This document shows, piece by piece, positions 8,039-16,784 of a stretch of 64,000 bases of DNA. The notes beneath the pieces are model-generated. The model searched no databases, was not told the DNA's origin, and saw only the letters and a list, made by a program, of their open reading frames with translations. Each line of letters opens with the position of its first letter. The stretch's first letter is position 1. Position numbers and translations under genes: made by a program. The stretch is taken from assembly GCF_900114785.1 (NCBI RefSeq), contig NZ_FOUG01000008.1, positions 186,001-250,000 of the forward strand. Direction: 5' to 3'. The stretch is from Variovorax sp. OV329. GTDB lineage: Bacteria; Pseudomonadota; Gammaproteobacteria; Burkholderiales; Burkholderiaceae_C.

Positions 8039-8727
8039 CAGGCTGCCTCGGCTTGCGTGGTGTCAGGGGTGGCGCCCAGGGCGGCGGCGTCGTCTTCCGC
8101 ATCCTGCGGCCGGTCGGTCTGCGGCACGATGCAGCGCGGGCAGGGCTCGATCTCGTCCATCTCCGGCCAGTCCGGGTAGGTGGCCAGCCGGTCGACGAAG
8201 GTGTCGATGTGCGCCGCCACCTCCTGCTGCGAGGCGCTGCGCGCGCCGTGCAGGAGCAGGGGCGGCAGGAAGCGCATGCCGCACAGCGCCGCGGTCTGCT
8301 CGTAGGGCGGCAGGAAGGCGTCGAAGAAGTAGCGGTTGTAGTTCTGCGGGTGGTAACTCTCTTCCGGCCCGCCGGTGGTGGCGGCCAGCCAGAAGTCCTT
8401 GCCCAGCAGGGCGGTGCCCTGCGATCCGTAGGCCCAGTCGTAGGCCAGCACCTCGTCCAGCCAGAGCTTCTGCAGCGGCGGCATCGAGTACCACTGGATC
8501 GGATGCATCAGCACCAGCAGGTCGGCGCGCGCCAGGCGGCGCTGCTCGGCGGGAACGTCGATGGCGTAGTCGGGGTAGCTGGAATAGAGGTCGTTCACAT
8601 CCACGCCCGGCACTTCGCGGGCCGCGGCCAGCAGCCGGCGGTTGATGTGCGAGTCGCGCCAGTGGGGATGCGCCGCGAGCAGGTAGATGCGGGGCGCGGG
8701 CTCGTCGAGGTTGGTGGAATCGGGCAT
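8038..8727 (-). CDS. kefF: KefF-like NAD(P)H oxidoreductase, ancillary subunit of KefC
   Basis: Flavodoxin-fold quinone reductase of the NQO1/KefF family (229 aa from the chosen ATG). Recognisable blocks are IYLLAAHPHWRDSHINRRLL (nucleotide-binding start), DLYSSYPDY, LVLMHPIQWYSMPPLQKLWLDEVL and TTGGPEESYHPQNYNRY. It should bind FMN/FAD, and in the family it stimulates KefC gating. The start is uncertain: an ATG at 8739 is also in frame, and the longest frame from 8820 adds an unlikely Arg-rich leader. About 40 C-terminal residues after GARSASQQEV extend beyond the usual family length and are acidic. It is upstream of and coupled to kefC. Confidence 0.88.
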   Translation of the reverse strand: MPDSTNLDEPAPRIYLLAAHPHWRDSHINRRLLAAAREVPGVDVNDLYSSYPDYAIDVPAEQRRLARADLLVLMHPIQWYSMPPLQKLWLDEVLAYDWAYGSQGTALLGKDFWLAATTGGPEESYHPQNYNRYFFDAFLPPYEQTAALCGMRFLPPLLLHGARSASQQEVAAHIDTFVDRLATYPDWPEMDEIEPCPRCIVPQTDRPQDAEDDAAALGATPDTTQAEAA

Positions 8728-8844
8728 GGCCGCGAACATAGCGCAAGCGGCGCCGGGGCGTGCGGCGCGGCCCCGGCGTCGGACGGCCGTGATCGCCGCC
8801 CTGTAACATTTAGTGGTCATTCAAACACGAGCGAGGAGCCTCTC

Positions 8845-9465
8845 ATGCCGGTGGTCCTGGTCGCCAATCCCAAAGGCGGTGTCGGAAAGTCAACCTTGGC
8901 GACGAACATCGCCGGCTACCTTGCGAGCCGCGGGCACGCGGTGATGCTCGGCGACGTGGACCGGCAGCAGTCGGCTCGCCTCTGGCTCAGCCTGCGGCCG
9001 CCGGCGGCCGCGCCTATCTCCACCTGGGAGGCGCAGGGCGACGGCAGCGTGGTCCGCCCGCCCAAGGGCACCACCCACGCGGTGCTCGACTCCCCGGCCG
9101 GCCTGCACGGCTGGCGCTTCAAGGACGTGCTGGCGCTGGCCGACAAGGTGATCGTGCCGCTGCAGCCCAGCATCTTCGACATCTACGCCACCCGCGACTT
9201 CCTCGACCGTTTGAAGGAAAGCCGCAACGCCGCCAAGACGCAGGTTGGCCTGGTGGGCATGCGGGTGGATGCGCGCACCCTGGCGGCCGACCGTCTGCAC
9301 GAGTTCGTCGCCGGGCTGGGCGTGCCGGTGATCGGCGAGTTGCGCGACACCCAGAACTACGTGCAGCTGGCCGCGCGCGGGCTCACCGTGTTCGACATCG
9401 CGCCGGGGCGCGTGGCGCGCGACCTGGCGCAGTGGCAGCCGATCTGCCAGTGGCTGGAAAGCTGA
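8845..9465 (+). CDS. Solitary ParA-family P-loop ATPase
   Basis: 206-aa MinD/ParA-like ATPase. The deviant Walker A motif is NPKGGVGKST near residue 9; the Walker A' aspartate is in GDVDRQQSARLW; the Walker B-like block is AVLDSPAG; and switch Pro-Leu-Gln residues are in VIVPLQPSIFD. An AGGAGC-type ribosome site precedes the ATG. There is no ParB, DNA-binding partner or parS-like repeat next to it, so it is not a standard partition locus. Orphan ParA proteins of this size in proteobacteria often position cellular cargo or act with an unlinked partner; the cargo is unknown. It is divergent from kefFC. Confidence 0.85.
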   Translation: MPVVLVANPKGGVGKSTLATNIAGYLASRGHAVMLGDVDRQQSARLWLSLRPPAAAPISTWEAQGDGSVVRPPKGTTHAVLDSPAGLHGWRFKDVLALADKVIVPLQPSIFDIYATRDFLDRLKESRNAAKTQVGLVGMRVDARTLAADRLHEFVAGLGVPVIGELRDTQNYVQLAARGLTVFDIAPGRVARDLAQWQPICQWLES

Positions 9466-9529
9466 GGACCGGCCTGCCTGTCGCCTGTCCGACACGCACC
9501 CCGCCCCCCGCAAAGCTAGAGTGCGCCGC

Positions 9530-9991
9530 ATGACCATCAAGACCTTCCAGACCCTCTCCGATCTCGCCGCCTGCGTCGGCCAGGAAGTCGCCGTGAGCGA
9601 CTGGATCACCATCACGCAGGAGCAGGTGAACCAGTTCGCCGAGGCCACCGGCGACCACCAGTGGATCCACGTCGACGTCGAGAAGGCGAAGAAGGGGCCC
9701 TTCGGCGCGCCCATCGCCCACGGCTTCCTGACCCTGTCGCTGCTGCCGCGCTTCTTCGAGACCTCGGTTGCCGTGGTGGAGTCGCGCATGGGCGTGAACT
9801 ACGGGCTGAACCGGGTGCGCTTCATGTCCCCGGTGCCGGTGGGCAGCCGCCTGCGCGCGCGCATGAAGCTGCTGTCCAGCGATGCGATCGACAACAACGG
9901 GCAGCAGATGACCTGGGAAGTCAGCATCGAGCTGGAGGGCGCGGCCAAGCCGGCCTGCGTCGCCGAGTCGGTGGCCCGACGGTATCCGTAG
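9530..9991 (+). CDS. MaoC-family (R)-specific enoyl-CoA hydratase-like protein
   Basis: Hot-dog-fold protein of 153 aa. The hydratase-2 motif with catalytic Asp/His is FAEATGDHQWIHVDVEKAKK, followed by the overhanging segment FGAPIAHGFLTLSLLPRF. The likely reaction is reversible hydration of trans-2-enoyl-CoA to (R)-3-hydroxyacyl-CoA, linking fatty acid oxidation to polyhydroxyalkanoate or other pools. A GTG at 9521 is in frame, but the ATG at 9530 matches the usual family start. It is convergent with trmL, with only 16 bp between the stops. Confidence 0.88.
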   Translation: MTIKTFQTLSDLAACVGQEVAVSDWITITQEQVNQFAEATGDHQWIHVDVEKAKKGPFGAPIAHGFLTLSLLPRFFETSVAVVESRMGVNYGLNRVRFMSPVPVGSRLRARMKLLSSDAIDNNGQQMTWEVSIELEGAAKPACVAESVARRYP

Positions 9992-10007
9992 GCCCGTCGC
10001 GCCGAGG

Positions 10008-10478
10008 TCAGGCGCCTGCGAAGCCGTTCTGCCGCCAGGCCTCGAACACCGTCACAGCCACCGCATTCGACAGGTTGAGGCTGCGCTGGCCGGGCCGCAT
10101 CGGCAGGCGCAGGCGCTGTTCCGCCGGAAAGAAGCTGTCGCGCAACTCGGGCGGCAGCCCGCGGGTCTCGGCGCCGAAGACCAGCCAGTCGCCCGCCTCG
10201 AAGCGCAGCTCGTGCGCCGGCCGGCTGCCGCGGGTGGTCAGCGCGAACATGCGCTCGTGCCGGGGCTGCTCGGCGTCCAGCAGCGCCTGCCAGCTGGCGT
10301 GGCGCTTGACCGGCGCGAACTCGTGGTAGTCCAGGCCGGCGCGGCGCAGCAGCCGGTCCTCCATCGAGAAGCCCAGCGGCTCCACCAGGTGCAGCGTGCA
10401 GCCGGTGTTGGCCGCCAGGCGGATGACGTTGCCCGTGTTGGGCGGGATTTCCGGTTCGACCAGGACGATGTGGAACAT
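10008..10478 (-). CDS. trmL: tRNA (cytidine(34)-2'-O)-methyltransferase
   Basis: SPOUT-class RNA methyltransferase of 156 aa. It shows the family signatures at full length: [20 protein letters not shown] at the N-terminus, [36 protein letters not shown] (S-adenosylmethionine-binding knot) and the C-terminal knot [19 protein letters not shown]. It 2'-O-methylates the wobble position of tRNA-Leu isoacceptors in the cytoplasm. The frame ends at the comF stop side with a 21-bp gap, and the same orientation suggests cotranscription behind comF. Confidence 0.95.
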   Translation of the reverse strand: MFHIVLVEPEIPPNTGNVIRLAANTGCTLHLVEPLGFSMEDRLLRRAGLDYHEFAPVKRHASWQALLDAEQPRHERMFALTTRGSRPAHELRFEAGDWLVFGAETRGLPPELRDSFFPAEQRLRLPMRPGQRSLNLSNAVAVTVFEAWRQNGFAGA

Positions 10479-10499
10479 GCCCCGATTGTCGCGGCCCCG

Positions 10500-11222
10500 C
10501 TAGGGCGCCCGCGCGGCGTCGGGCCGGCCGGTGCGGGCGAAGACGATGCCGGCGACGTGCGCCGCACCCGCGTCGCGAAGCACCTGCGCCGCGGCGAAGA
10601 GGGAGGCGCCGCTGGTCATCACGTCGTCCACCAGCACCACGCGCCGCCCGCGCGCCTCATGGGCGCGCAGCGGTTCCAGGGCGAAGGCACCGCGCAGGTT
10701 GGTCAGCCGCTGCGCGCGCGGCAGGCCGCTTTGCGGCGGTGTGTCCCGGGTGCGCAGCAGCAGGCGCGCTTCCATCTTGCGGGGCGACAGCTGCCGGGCC
10801 AGTTCCAGTGCCTGGTTGAACCCGCGTGACTTCAGGCGCTGGGCGGACAGGGGCATGGGCAGGACGAGGTCGGCCTGCTCCAGCACCGGCTCCACCCAGG
10901 GCATGCTGCGTATCAGGGTGGCCAGGGGCGTGGCCCAGCCGGCCTCGCCCTGGAACTTGAAGCGGCCGATCCGGCCCGGCCAGGGCCAGGCGTAGTCGCA
11001 GCAGGCCAGGCAGGCGTCCAGCGGCGGCGGGTGGCGCAGGCATTCGCCGCAGCGGGCCACGTCCTCCGGCACCGGCAGGGCGCAGCTGCGGCAGCGCGGC
11101 ACCGGCGGCGCGAAGCGGGCCACGCAGGCATCGCACACCGGCCGCGCGGGCCAGCTGGCGCAGACCGCGCACACGCCGGGCAGGCGATCGCGCCATTGGG
11201 AGAGGAAGGCAAGGGCCGGCAT
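10500..11222 (-). CDS. comF: ComF-family phosphoribosyltransferase-like protein
   Basis: 240-aa protein with an N-terminal double zinc-finger region (CAVCASW...CDAC, CRSC...CGEC spacings) and a C-terminal type I phosphoribosyltransferase domain. The PRPP-binding loop is RRVVLVDDVMTSGAS, preceded by LPMPLSAQRLKSRGFNQALELAR. The family is required for DNA uptake in competent bacteria, but most proteobacterial members are uncharacterised. The ATG at 11222 is chosen; a GTG two codons earlier is also possible. Its start is 25 bp from the divergent bioC start. Confidence 0.9.
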   Translation of the reverse strand: MPALAFLSQWRDRLPGVCAVCASWPARPVCDACVARFAPPVPRCRSCALPVPEDVARCGECLRHPPPLDACLACCDYAWPWPGRIGRFKFQGEAGWATPLATLIRSMPWVEPVLEQADLVLPMPLSAQRLKSRGFNQALELARQLSPRKMEARLLLRTRDTPPQSGLPRAQRLTNLRGAFALEPLRAHEARGRRVVLVDDVMTSGASLFAAAQVLRDAGAAHVAGIVFARTGRPDAARAP

Positions 11223-11247
11223 GCCCACTCAATATACTGGCCGCCCC

Positions 11248-12165
11248 ATGCCAGAGAACGAGCCCACGCGGCGTCCACCCACCATCGATGCCGTCGCCGC
11301 CGAACGCTGGGCGCGCACACCCACCGGGGGCACCTCGCCCTGGCTGCACGAGGAGGTGGGCCGGCGCATGGAGGACCGGCTGCAGTGGATCAAGGCGCAG
11401 CCCAGGACCTGGGCCGACTGGGCCCCCCTTCGCGGCGGGCTGGAGGCCCACGGCCTGGTGGCGCGCCGCTACCCGCAGGCGGCCGGCCACGTGGTCGAGC
11501 CCGAGGCCGGGCTGCAGCAGGCCACCGCCCAGGCGCTGGCGCAGCCCTGGTGGAGCGCGCGCCGCTGGAATGCCGCCCGCACCCGCTTCGGCGCCGAGTC
11601 GGTGCCGGAAGAGGGCGTGGACCTGCTGTGGGCCAACATGGCCCTGCACAACGCGGGCGACCCCGAGGCCCTGATCGGCCGCTGGCACCGGCTGGTGGCC
11701 ACCAACGGCTTCCTGATGTTCTCCTGCCTGGGCCCCGACACCCTGGCGGAACTGCGCGCGCTCTATACCGGGCATGGCTGGGCGCCGGCCGGCCACGACT
11801 TCACCGACATGCACGACTGGGGCGACATGCTGGTGCACGCCGGCTTTGCCGAACCGGTGATGGACATGGAGCATGTCCAGCTCACCTGGAGTTCGCCCGA
11901 CGCATTGCTGTCGGAATTGCGCACCCTGGGGCGCAACTTGCACCCCGGCCGCTTTGGTGGCTTGCGCGGCCGGCGCTGGAGGGCAGATTTGCAACAGGCG
12001 CTGGCAGAAAAAATGAACACCGAAGGCCGCATTTCGATGACCTTCGAGATCATCTACGGCCATGCCTTCAAGCCCCAGCCGAGGGTGGCGCTCTCCCCCG
12101 AAAGCGCGGTGTCGCTGCGCGACATGCGCTCGATGCTGCAGGGTCGCCGCGGACCGACCCCGTGA
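11248..12165 (+). CDS. bioC: BioC-like SAM-dependent methyltransferase
   Basis: 305-aa class I methyltransferase related to malonyl-ACP O-methyltransferase, which starts biotin synthesis by masking malonyl-ACP. Supporting blocks are VDLLWANMALHNAGDPEALIGRW (motif around the catalytic core), FLMFSCLGPDTLAELRALY, and the family-typical HDWGDMLVHAGFAEPVMDME. The canonical glycine-rich SAM motif I is not obvious, and residues 40-100 look diverged, as in other Burkholderiales BioC-like proteins. An in-frame ATG at 11221 would overlap comF; the ATG at 11248 avoids that. No other bio gene is near, so the biotin role is by homology only. Confidence 0.75.
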   Translation: MPENEPTRRPPTIDAVAAERWARTPTGGTSPWLHEEVGRRMEDRLQWIKAQPRTWADWAPLRGGLEAHGLVARRYPQAAGHVVEPEAGLQQATAQALAQPWWSARRWNAARTRFGAESVPEEGVDLLWANMALHNAGDPEALIGRWHRLVATNGFLMFSCLGPDTLAELRALYTGHGWAPAGHDFTDMHDWGDMLVHAGFAEPVMDMEHVQLTWSSPDALLSELRTLGRNLHPGRFGGLRGRRWRADLQQALAEKMNTEGRISMTFEIIYGHAFKPQPRVALSPESAVSLRDMRSMLQGRRGPTP

Positions 12166-12301
12166 GGGCGTCCATCCATACAAACCCGAGTGAATCACAC
12201 AGCTACAATTTGTCGTTGCGCTAATTGTGTCCACGCTATTCAAAGGCCCGAGCGACGACAGTTTTGACGGCCGCCAATGCACCGATAACTGAAGCTCGCA
12301 A

Positions 12302-12778
12302 GTGTCGAATTCCGTGTTTCGTTTTGCCACCGTCTCAGGCCAGGGAATCCACTGGTTCCTGAGGCGCAACTGCTCGGTCACGCCGAGCCAGTTGGGGTGG
12401 CTCTACGCATCGCTGTGTCTGGTGTCGCTGGCAATCGCCACCGGCTTCTGGTTGCACGGAGCTCCGCTCGTGCTTCCATTTGCCTGGCTGGAGCTGGCGG
12501 CCGTGGGGATTGCCTTCCTGGTCTATGCCCGGCATGCGACGGACGGCGAGATGATCGAGCTGCAGGCAGGGCGGCTGATCGTCGAGCTGGAGAACGGTGG
12601 ACGTCATGAGCGCACGGAATTCTTGCCGCACCAGGTGCGGATCGAGCCGGAAGTCAGCGACCGTTCGCTGATCGAGGTCTCGGGCCAGGGTCGTTCGGTG
12701 AAGGTGGGGCGCTATGTGCGGCCCGAGCTTCGAGCGGCGCTGGCGCGGGAGATCCGCATGGCAGTGCGCAACGCATGA
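12302..12778 (+). CDS. DUF2244 membrane protein preceding the cytochrome oxidase operon
   Basis: 158-aa protein with a GTG start and two adjacent transmembrane helices (about residues 30-75, LGWLYASLCLVSLAIATGFW and LVLPFAWLELAAVGIAFLVY). A soluble C-terminal domain follows (GRLIVELENGGRHERTEFLP, VSGQGRSVKVGRYV). This matches the DUF2244 family, which in Burkholderiales regularly sits immediately upstream of coxB and is also annotated as an integral membrane protein of unknown role. Its position 74 bp before coxB suggests it belongs to the oxidase operon. Upstream, 12166-12301 is a non-coding region likely to hold the operon promoter. Confidence 0.85.
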   Translation: MSNSVFRFATVSGQGIHWFLRRNCSVTPSQLGWLYASLCLVSLAIATGFWLHGAPLVLPFAWLELAAVGIAFLVYARHATDGEMIELQAGRLIVELENGGRHERTEFLPHQVRIEPEVSDRSLIEVSGQGRSVKVGRYVRPELRAALAREIRMAVRNA

Positions 12779-12852
12779 GATGGCGTGGCGCGCTGCCATT
12801 CCAAGCCGGCGGTCTGGCGATGGGTCAACTGGAAAATGAAGAAGTGAACACG

Positions 12853-14022
12853 ATGAAGAGCATTTGGTACAAGGCGGCGAACCTGCTCCTGGCGACCGGC
12901 GCGGCATTCAGCGGCGCGGCTTACGCTGTCAACGACCTGGCGGGCGGCCCCGGGGTTCGCCAGCTGAACCTGCCGGTCGGCGTCACCAAGATCTCGCAGG
13001 AGCAGCACTTCCTGCACAACGCGATGATGGTGCTGTGCACGGTGATCTTCATCGCCGTGTTCTCGGTCATGTTCTATTCCATCTGGAAGCACCGCAAGTC
13101 GGTGGGCCACAAGGCGGCCAACTTCCATGAATCGGTGGTCGTCGAAGTCGTCTGGACGATCATTCCCTTCCTCATCGTGATCCTGATGGCGCTGCCCGCC
13201 ACCCGGGTCCTGGTGGCCCAGAAGGACACCACCAACTCCGACCTGACCATCAAGGCCACCGGCTACCAGTGGAAGTGGGGCTACGACTACATCAAGGGCG
13301 AAGGCGAGGGCCTGGGCTTCATCTCCACGCTGCTGCCCGAGCACCGTGCCTTCTCCAACTCCGGTGCCAAGGGCGCGGTGCCCGACAACTACCTGTTCGA
13401 GGTGGACAACCCGCTGGTGGTGCCGGTGAACAAGAAGATCCGCATCATCACCACGGCCAACGACGTGATCCACGCCTTCGCGGTGCCGCAGTTCGGCATC
13501 AAGCAGGACGCCATCCCCGGCTTCGTGCGCGACACCTGGTTCCGTGCCGAGAAGGTGGGCGACTACTACGGCCAGTGCCAGGAACTGTGCGGCAAGGAGC
13601 ACGCGTACATGCCGATCCACGTGAAGGTGCTGCCCGCCGAGGACTACACCGCATGGGTGGACGAGAAGCGCAAGGAAGCCGCGGCCAAGCAGGACGACCC
13701 GAACAAGGTCTGGACCCTGCCCGACATGCTGGCGCGTGGCGAGAAGGTCTATGCCGCCAACTGCGCGGCCTGCCACCAGGCCAATGGCAAGGGCGCCGGC
13801 CCGATCAAGCCGCTGGACGGCTCGGCCATCGTGCTGGATGCCGACCACAACAAGCAGCTGCACATCGTGCTCAACGGTGCCAACAACGGTGCCATGCCCG
13901 CCTGGAAGCAGCTGAGCGACACGGACATCGCGGCCGTGGTCACCTTCACCAAGAACAGCTGGTCCAACAAGACCGGCCAGCTGGTGCAGCCCTCCGAAGT
14001 GCTGGCCGATCGCGGCAAGTAA
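12853..14022 (+). CDS. coxB: Cytochrome c oxidase subunit II with fused cytochrome c domain
   Basis: 389-aa subunit II of the aa3-type oxidase. A signal peptide (SGAAYA cleavage region) is followed by two transmembrane helices, MVLCTVIFIAVFSVMFYS and TIIPFLIVILMALPA. The periplasmic cupredoxin domain has the binuclear CuA ligands in YYGQCQELCGKEHAYMPI and the upstream His in DVIHAFAVP. A C-terminal c-type heme domain (CAACHQANGKG, axial Met in GAMPAWKQLSD) makes this a caa3-like subunit II. The ATG at 12853 follows GAAGAAG; an ATG at 12820 would add an unlikely leader. Electrons from cytochrome c enter here. Confidence 0.96.
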   Translation: MKSIWYKAANLLLATGAAFSGAAYAVNDLAGGPGVRQLNLPVGVTKISQEQHFLHNAMMVLCTVIFIAVFSVMFYSIWKHRKSVGHKAANFHESVVVEVVWTIIPFLIVILMALPATRVLVAQKDTTNSDLTIKATGYQWKWGYDYIKGEGEGLGFISTLLPEHRAFSNSGAKGAVPDNYLFEVDNPLVVPVNKKIRIITTANDVIHAFAVPQFGIKQDAIPGFVRDTWFRAEKVGDYYGQCQELCGKEHAYMPIHVKVLPAEDYTAWVDEKRKEAAAKQDDPNKVWTLPDMLARGEKVYAANCAACHQANGKGAGPIKPLDGSAIVLDADHNKQLHIVLNGANNGAMPAWKQLSDTDIAAVVTFTKNSWSNKTGQLVQPSEVLADRGK

Positions 14023-14062
14023 GTCCTCCCCAGCAGCGTTGCAGAGAAGAAAGTAGATCGAC

Positions 14063-15706
14063 ATGAGCGCAATCCTCGACGACCACGGGCACTCGGCCGG
14101 CCACGGCCACGGTCACGACGAAGGGCATCACGACCACCACGCCCCCACGGGCTGGCGCCGCTGGGTCTTCGCGACCAACCACAAGGACATCGGCACCCTG
14201 TACCTGCTGTTCTCCTTCGCCATGCTGATGGTGGGCGGCATCCTGGCCATGGGCATCCGCGCCGAGCTGTTCCAGCCCGGCCTGCAGCTGGTGAACCCCG
14301 AGCTGTTCAACCAGCTCACCACCATGCACGGCCTGATCATGGTGTTCGGCGCGATCATGCCGGCCTTCGTGGGCTTCGCGAACTGGATGATCCCGCTGCA
14401 GATCGGCGCATCCGACATGGCCTTCGCGCGCATGAACAACCTGAGCTTCTGGCTGCTGATCCCGGCGGCAGCGATGCTGGTGGGTTCCTTCTTCATGCCC
14501 GGCGGCGCACCGGCCGCGGGCTGGACGCTCTACGCGCCGCTGACGCTGCAGATGGGCCCCTCGATGGACGCCGGCATCTTTGCCATGCACATCATGGGCG
14601 CGTCCTCGATCATGGGCTCGATCAACATCATCGTGACCATCCTCAACATGCGCGCCCCCGGCATGACGCTGATGAAGATGCCGATGTTCTGCTGGACCTG
14701 GCTGATCACCGCCTACCTGCTGATCGCGGTGATGCCCGTGCTGGCCGGCGCCATCACGATGACGCTGACCGACCGCCACTTCGGCACCAGCTTCTTCAAC
14801 CCCGCCGGCGGCGGCGACCCGGTGATGTACCAGCACATCTTCTGGTTCTTCGGCCACCCCGAGGTCTACATCATGATCCTGCCGGCCTTCGGCATCGTGA
14901 GCCAGATCGTGCCGGCCTTCTCGCGCAAGAAGCTGTTCGGCTACGCCTCGATGGTGTATGCCACCAGCTCGATCGCCATCCTGTCCTTCATCGTGTGGGC
15001 GCACCACATGTTCACCACCGGCATGCCGGTGACGGGCCAGCTGTTCTTCATGTACGCGACCATGCTGATCGCGGTGCCCACGGCGGTGAAGATCTTCAAC
15101 TGGATCGCCACCATGTGGCAGGGCTCGATGACCTTCGAGACCCCCATGCTGTTCGCGGTGGGCTTCATCTTCGTGTTCACCATGGGCGGCTTCACCGGCC
15201 TGATCCTGGCGGTGGCCCCCATCGACATCCAGCTGCAGGACACCTACTACGTGGTGGCCCACTTCCACTACGTGCTGGTGGCCGGCTCGCTCTACGCCAT
15301 GTTCGCCGGCTTCTACTACTGGGTGCCCAAGTGGACCGGCGTCATGTACAACGAATGGCGCGGCAAGGTGCACTTCTGGTGGTCGCTGATCTCATTCAAC
15401 GTCACCTTCTTCCCGATGCACTTCCTGGGCCTGGCCGGCATGCCCCGCCGCTATGCCGACTACCCGATGCAGTTCGCCGACTTCAACGCGATCGCCTCGG
15501 TGGGTGCCTTCGCCTTCGGCCTGGCACAGGTGTATTTCTTCATCTACATCGTCATTCCCACGATGCGCGGCAAGGGCGAGCCCGCCCCGCAGAAGCCCTG
15601 GGAAGCGGCCGAAGGCCTGGAATGGGAAGTGCCCTCGCCGGCGCCCTTCCACACCTTCGAGACCCCGCCCAAGCTGGATGCCACCGCCACCAAGGTGATC
15701 GGCTGA
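14063..15706 (+). CDS. coxA: Cytochrome c oxidase subunit I
   Basis: 547-aa heme-copper oxidase subunit I with 12 membrane helices. Key ligand blocks are visible: the heme a His in [16 protein letters not shown], the CuB His and cross-linked Tyr region in [14 protein letters not shown], two CuB His in [11 protein letters not shown], and heme a/a3 His in [13 protein letters not shown]. The N-terminus carries an unusual His/Asp-rich stretch ([19 protein letters not shown]) before the conserved [14 protein letters not shown]. Forty bp separate it from coxB. It is the catalytic core of proton-pumping aerobic respiration. Confidence 0.97.
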   Translation: MSAILDDHGHSAGHGHGHDEGHHDHHAPTGWRRWVFATNHKDIGTLYLLFSFAMLMVGGILAMGIRAELFQPGLQLVNPELFNQLTTMHGLIMVFGAIMPAFVGFANWMIPLQIGASDMAFARMNNLSFWLLIPAAAMLVGSFFMPGGAPAAGWTLYAPLTLQMGPSMDAGIFAMHIMGASSIMGSINIIVTILNMRAPGMTLMKMPMFCWTWLITAYLLIAVMPVLAGAITMTLTDRHFGTSFFNPAGGGDPVMYQHIFWFFGHPEVYIMILPAFGIVSQIVPAFSRKKLFGYASMVYATSSIAILSFIVWAHHMFTTGMPVTGQLFFMYATMLIAVPTAVKIFNWIATMWQGSMTFETPMLFAVGFIFVFTMGGFTGLILAVAPIDIQLQDTYYVVAHFHYVLVAGSLYAMFAGFYYWVPKWTGVMYNEWRGKVHFWWSLISFNVTFFPMHFLGLAGMPRRYADYPMQFADFNAIASVGAFAFGLAQVYFFIYIVIPTMRGKGEPAPQKPWEAAEGLEWEVPSPAPFHTFETPPKLDATATKVIG

Positions 15707-15722
15707 TACAGGACCCATCGCA

Positions 15723-15830
15723 ATGACGCCCGAACAGAAGAAGAGCAACCGCCGCATGGGGCTGATCCTGGCCTCCATCGCCGTGGTGTTCTTCCTCGGC
15801 TTCATCGCCCGCATGACCTTCATGCGCTGA
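15723..15830 (+). CDS. Cytochrome oxidase small assembly protein (35 aa)
   Basis: Short frame encoding 35 aa: a basic N-terminus (MTPEQKKSNRRMGL) and one transmembrane helix (ILASIAVVFFLGFIARMTF). It sits 16 bp after coxA and 23 bp before ctaG, inside the operon. The same tiny single-pass protein occupies this position in many Burkholderiales oxidase operons and is annotated there as a small assembly protein. Its function is inferred purely from this conserved position. Confidence 0.8.
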   Translation: MTPEQKKSNRRMGLILASIAVVFFLGFIARMTFMR

Positions 15831-15853
15831 CGCCCGGAGCCCGCACAAGCGCC

Positions 15854-16495
15854 ATGGCCAGCCGCAGCAGCAACAGCGAACGCACCCGCCGCCACAACCT
15901 TCGCATGGTGGGGAAGCTCGCCGTGATCACGGCCGGCATGTTCGCCTTCGGCTATGCGCTGGTGCCCATGTACCGCGCCATCTGCGAGGTCACGGGCATC
16001 AACATCCTGGCGTTGTCCGAACTGCAGGTGCCCGGCGGCGCCTCCGGCGGCAAGGACGTGCGGGTCAACAACACGCAGGTCGACAAGAGCCGCACCATCA
16101 CGGTGGAGTTCGACGCCAACGCGCGCGGGCTGTGGGACTTCAAGCCGGCGCTCAGCACGATGGAAGTCCATCCGGGCGAGCTGCACACGGTGATGTACGA
16201 GTTCCAGAACACGCAGAACCGCCGCATGGCCGCGCAGGCCATTCCCAGCTATGCGCCGCAGCAGGCCGCGCCCTACTTCAACAAGCTGGAGTGCTTCTGC
16301 TTCAACCAGTACACGCTGGACGCGGGCGAGAAGAAGCAGTGGCCGGTGGCCTTCGTGATCGACCCGAAGCTGTCCAAGGACGTGAAGACCATCACCCTGT
16401 CCTACACCTTCTTCGAGGTCGGCAGCCCGGTGCCCGCCGCGCCCGCGAAGACGGCCGGCACCGACGCCGCTGCCAAGGCGGAGCCCAGGTCGTGA
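15854..16495 (+). CDS. ctaG: Cytochrome c oxidase assembly protein CtaG (Cox11)
   Basis: 213-aa copper chaperone that delivers copper to the CuB site of subunit I. The N-terminal helix LAVITAGMFAFGYALVPMYRAICEVTGI anchors it, and the periplasmic beta domain carries the copper-binding motif KLECFCFNQ at about residue 150. Family block RTITVEFDANARGLWDFKP is intact. The C-terminus ends in an Ala-rich tail after TLSYTFFEVG. The stop TGA overlaps the next start (TGATG), indicating translational coupling. Confidence 0.95.
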   Translation: MASRSSNSERTRRHNLRMVGKLAVITAGMFAFGYALVPMYRAICEVTGINILALSELQVPGGASGGKDVRVNNTQVDKSRTITVEFDANARGLWDFKPALSTMEVHPGELHTVMYEFQNTQNRRMAAQAIPSYAPQQAAPYFNKLECFCFNQYTLDAGEKKQWPVAFVIDPKLSKDVKTITLSYTFFEVGSPVPAAPAKTAGTDAAAKAEPRS

Positions 16496-16716
16496 TGGCC
16501 GCGCCGCACGAGCTGCCCCCCGAGGAGCGCAAGCCCTCGCTGCTGCGCACCGTGAAGGCGGTGGCCTGGGGCTTCTTCGGCGTGCGCAAGAACAGCAGCT
16601 ACCAGGAAGACATCAAGCGGCTGACGCCGCTGCACATCATCGCCGTCGGGCTGGTGGCGGCGGTGCTGTTCGTGGTCGCGCTGGTCTTGCTGGTGAAGTT
16701 CGTGGTGGCGCCCTGA
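16495..16716 (+). CDS. DUF2970 small membrane protein
   Basis: 73-aa protein: a soluble N-terminus (LLRTVKAVAWGFFGVRKNSSYQEDIKRLTPLHI) and one C-terminal transmembrane helix (AVGLVAAVLFVVALVLLVKFVV). The VxWGFFGVRKxSxYxxD pattern is the DUF2970 signature. It lies between ctaG and coxC and is coupled to ctaG by a TGATG overlap. The role is unknown, but its conserved position suggests oxidase assembly or stability. Confidence 0.85.
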   Translation: MAAPHELPPEERKPSLLRTVKAVAWGFFGVRKNSSYQEDIKRLTPLHIIAVGLVAAVLFVVALVLLVKFVVAP

Positions 16717-16784
16717 CGCGGCGGCACCTGGAAAAAAGAGCCCGAGAAGAGACTGAACAGAGAGAAGAGAAAGCAGGAGCCCAC

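Noticed and set aside
12166..12301. Small RNA or riboswitch before the oxidase operon
   Set aside because: No convincing stem-loop or known riboswitch motif; treated as promoter region only.
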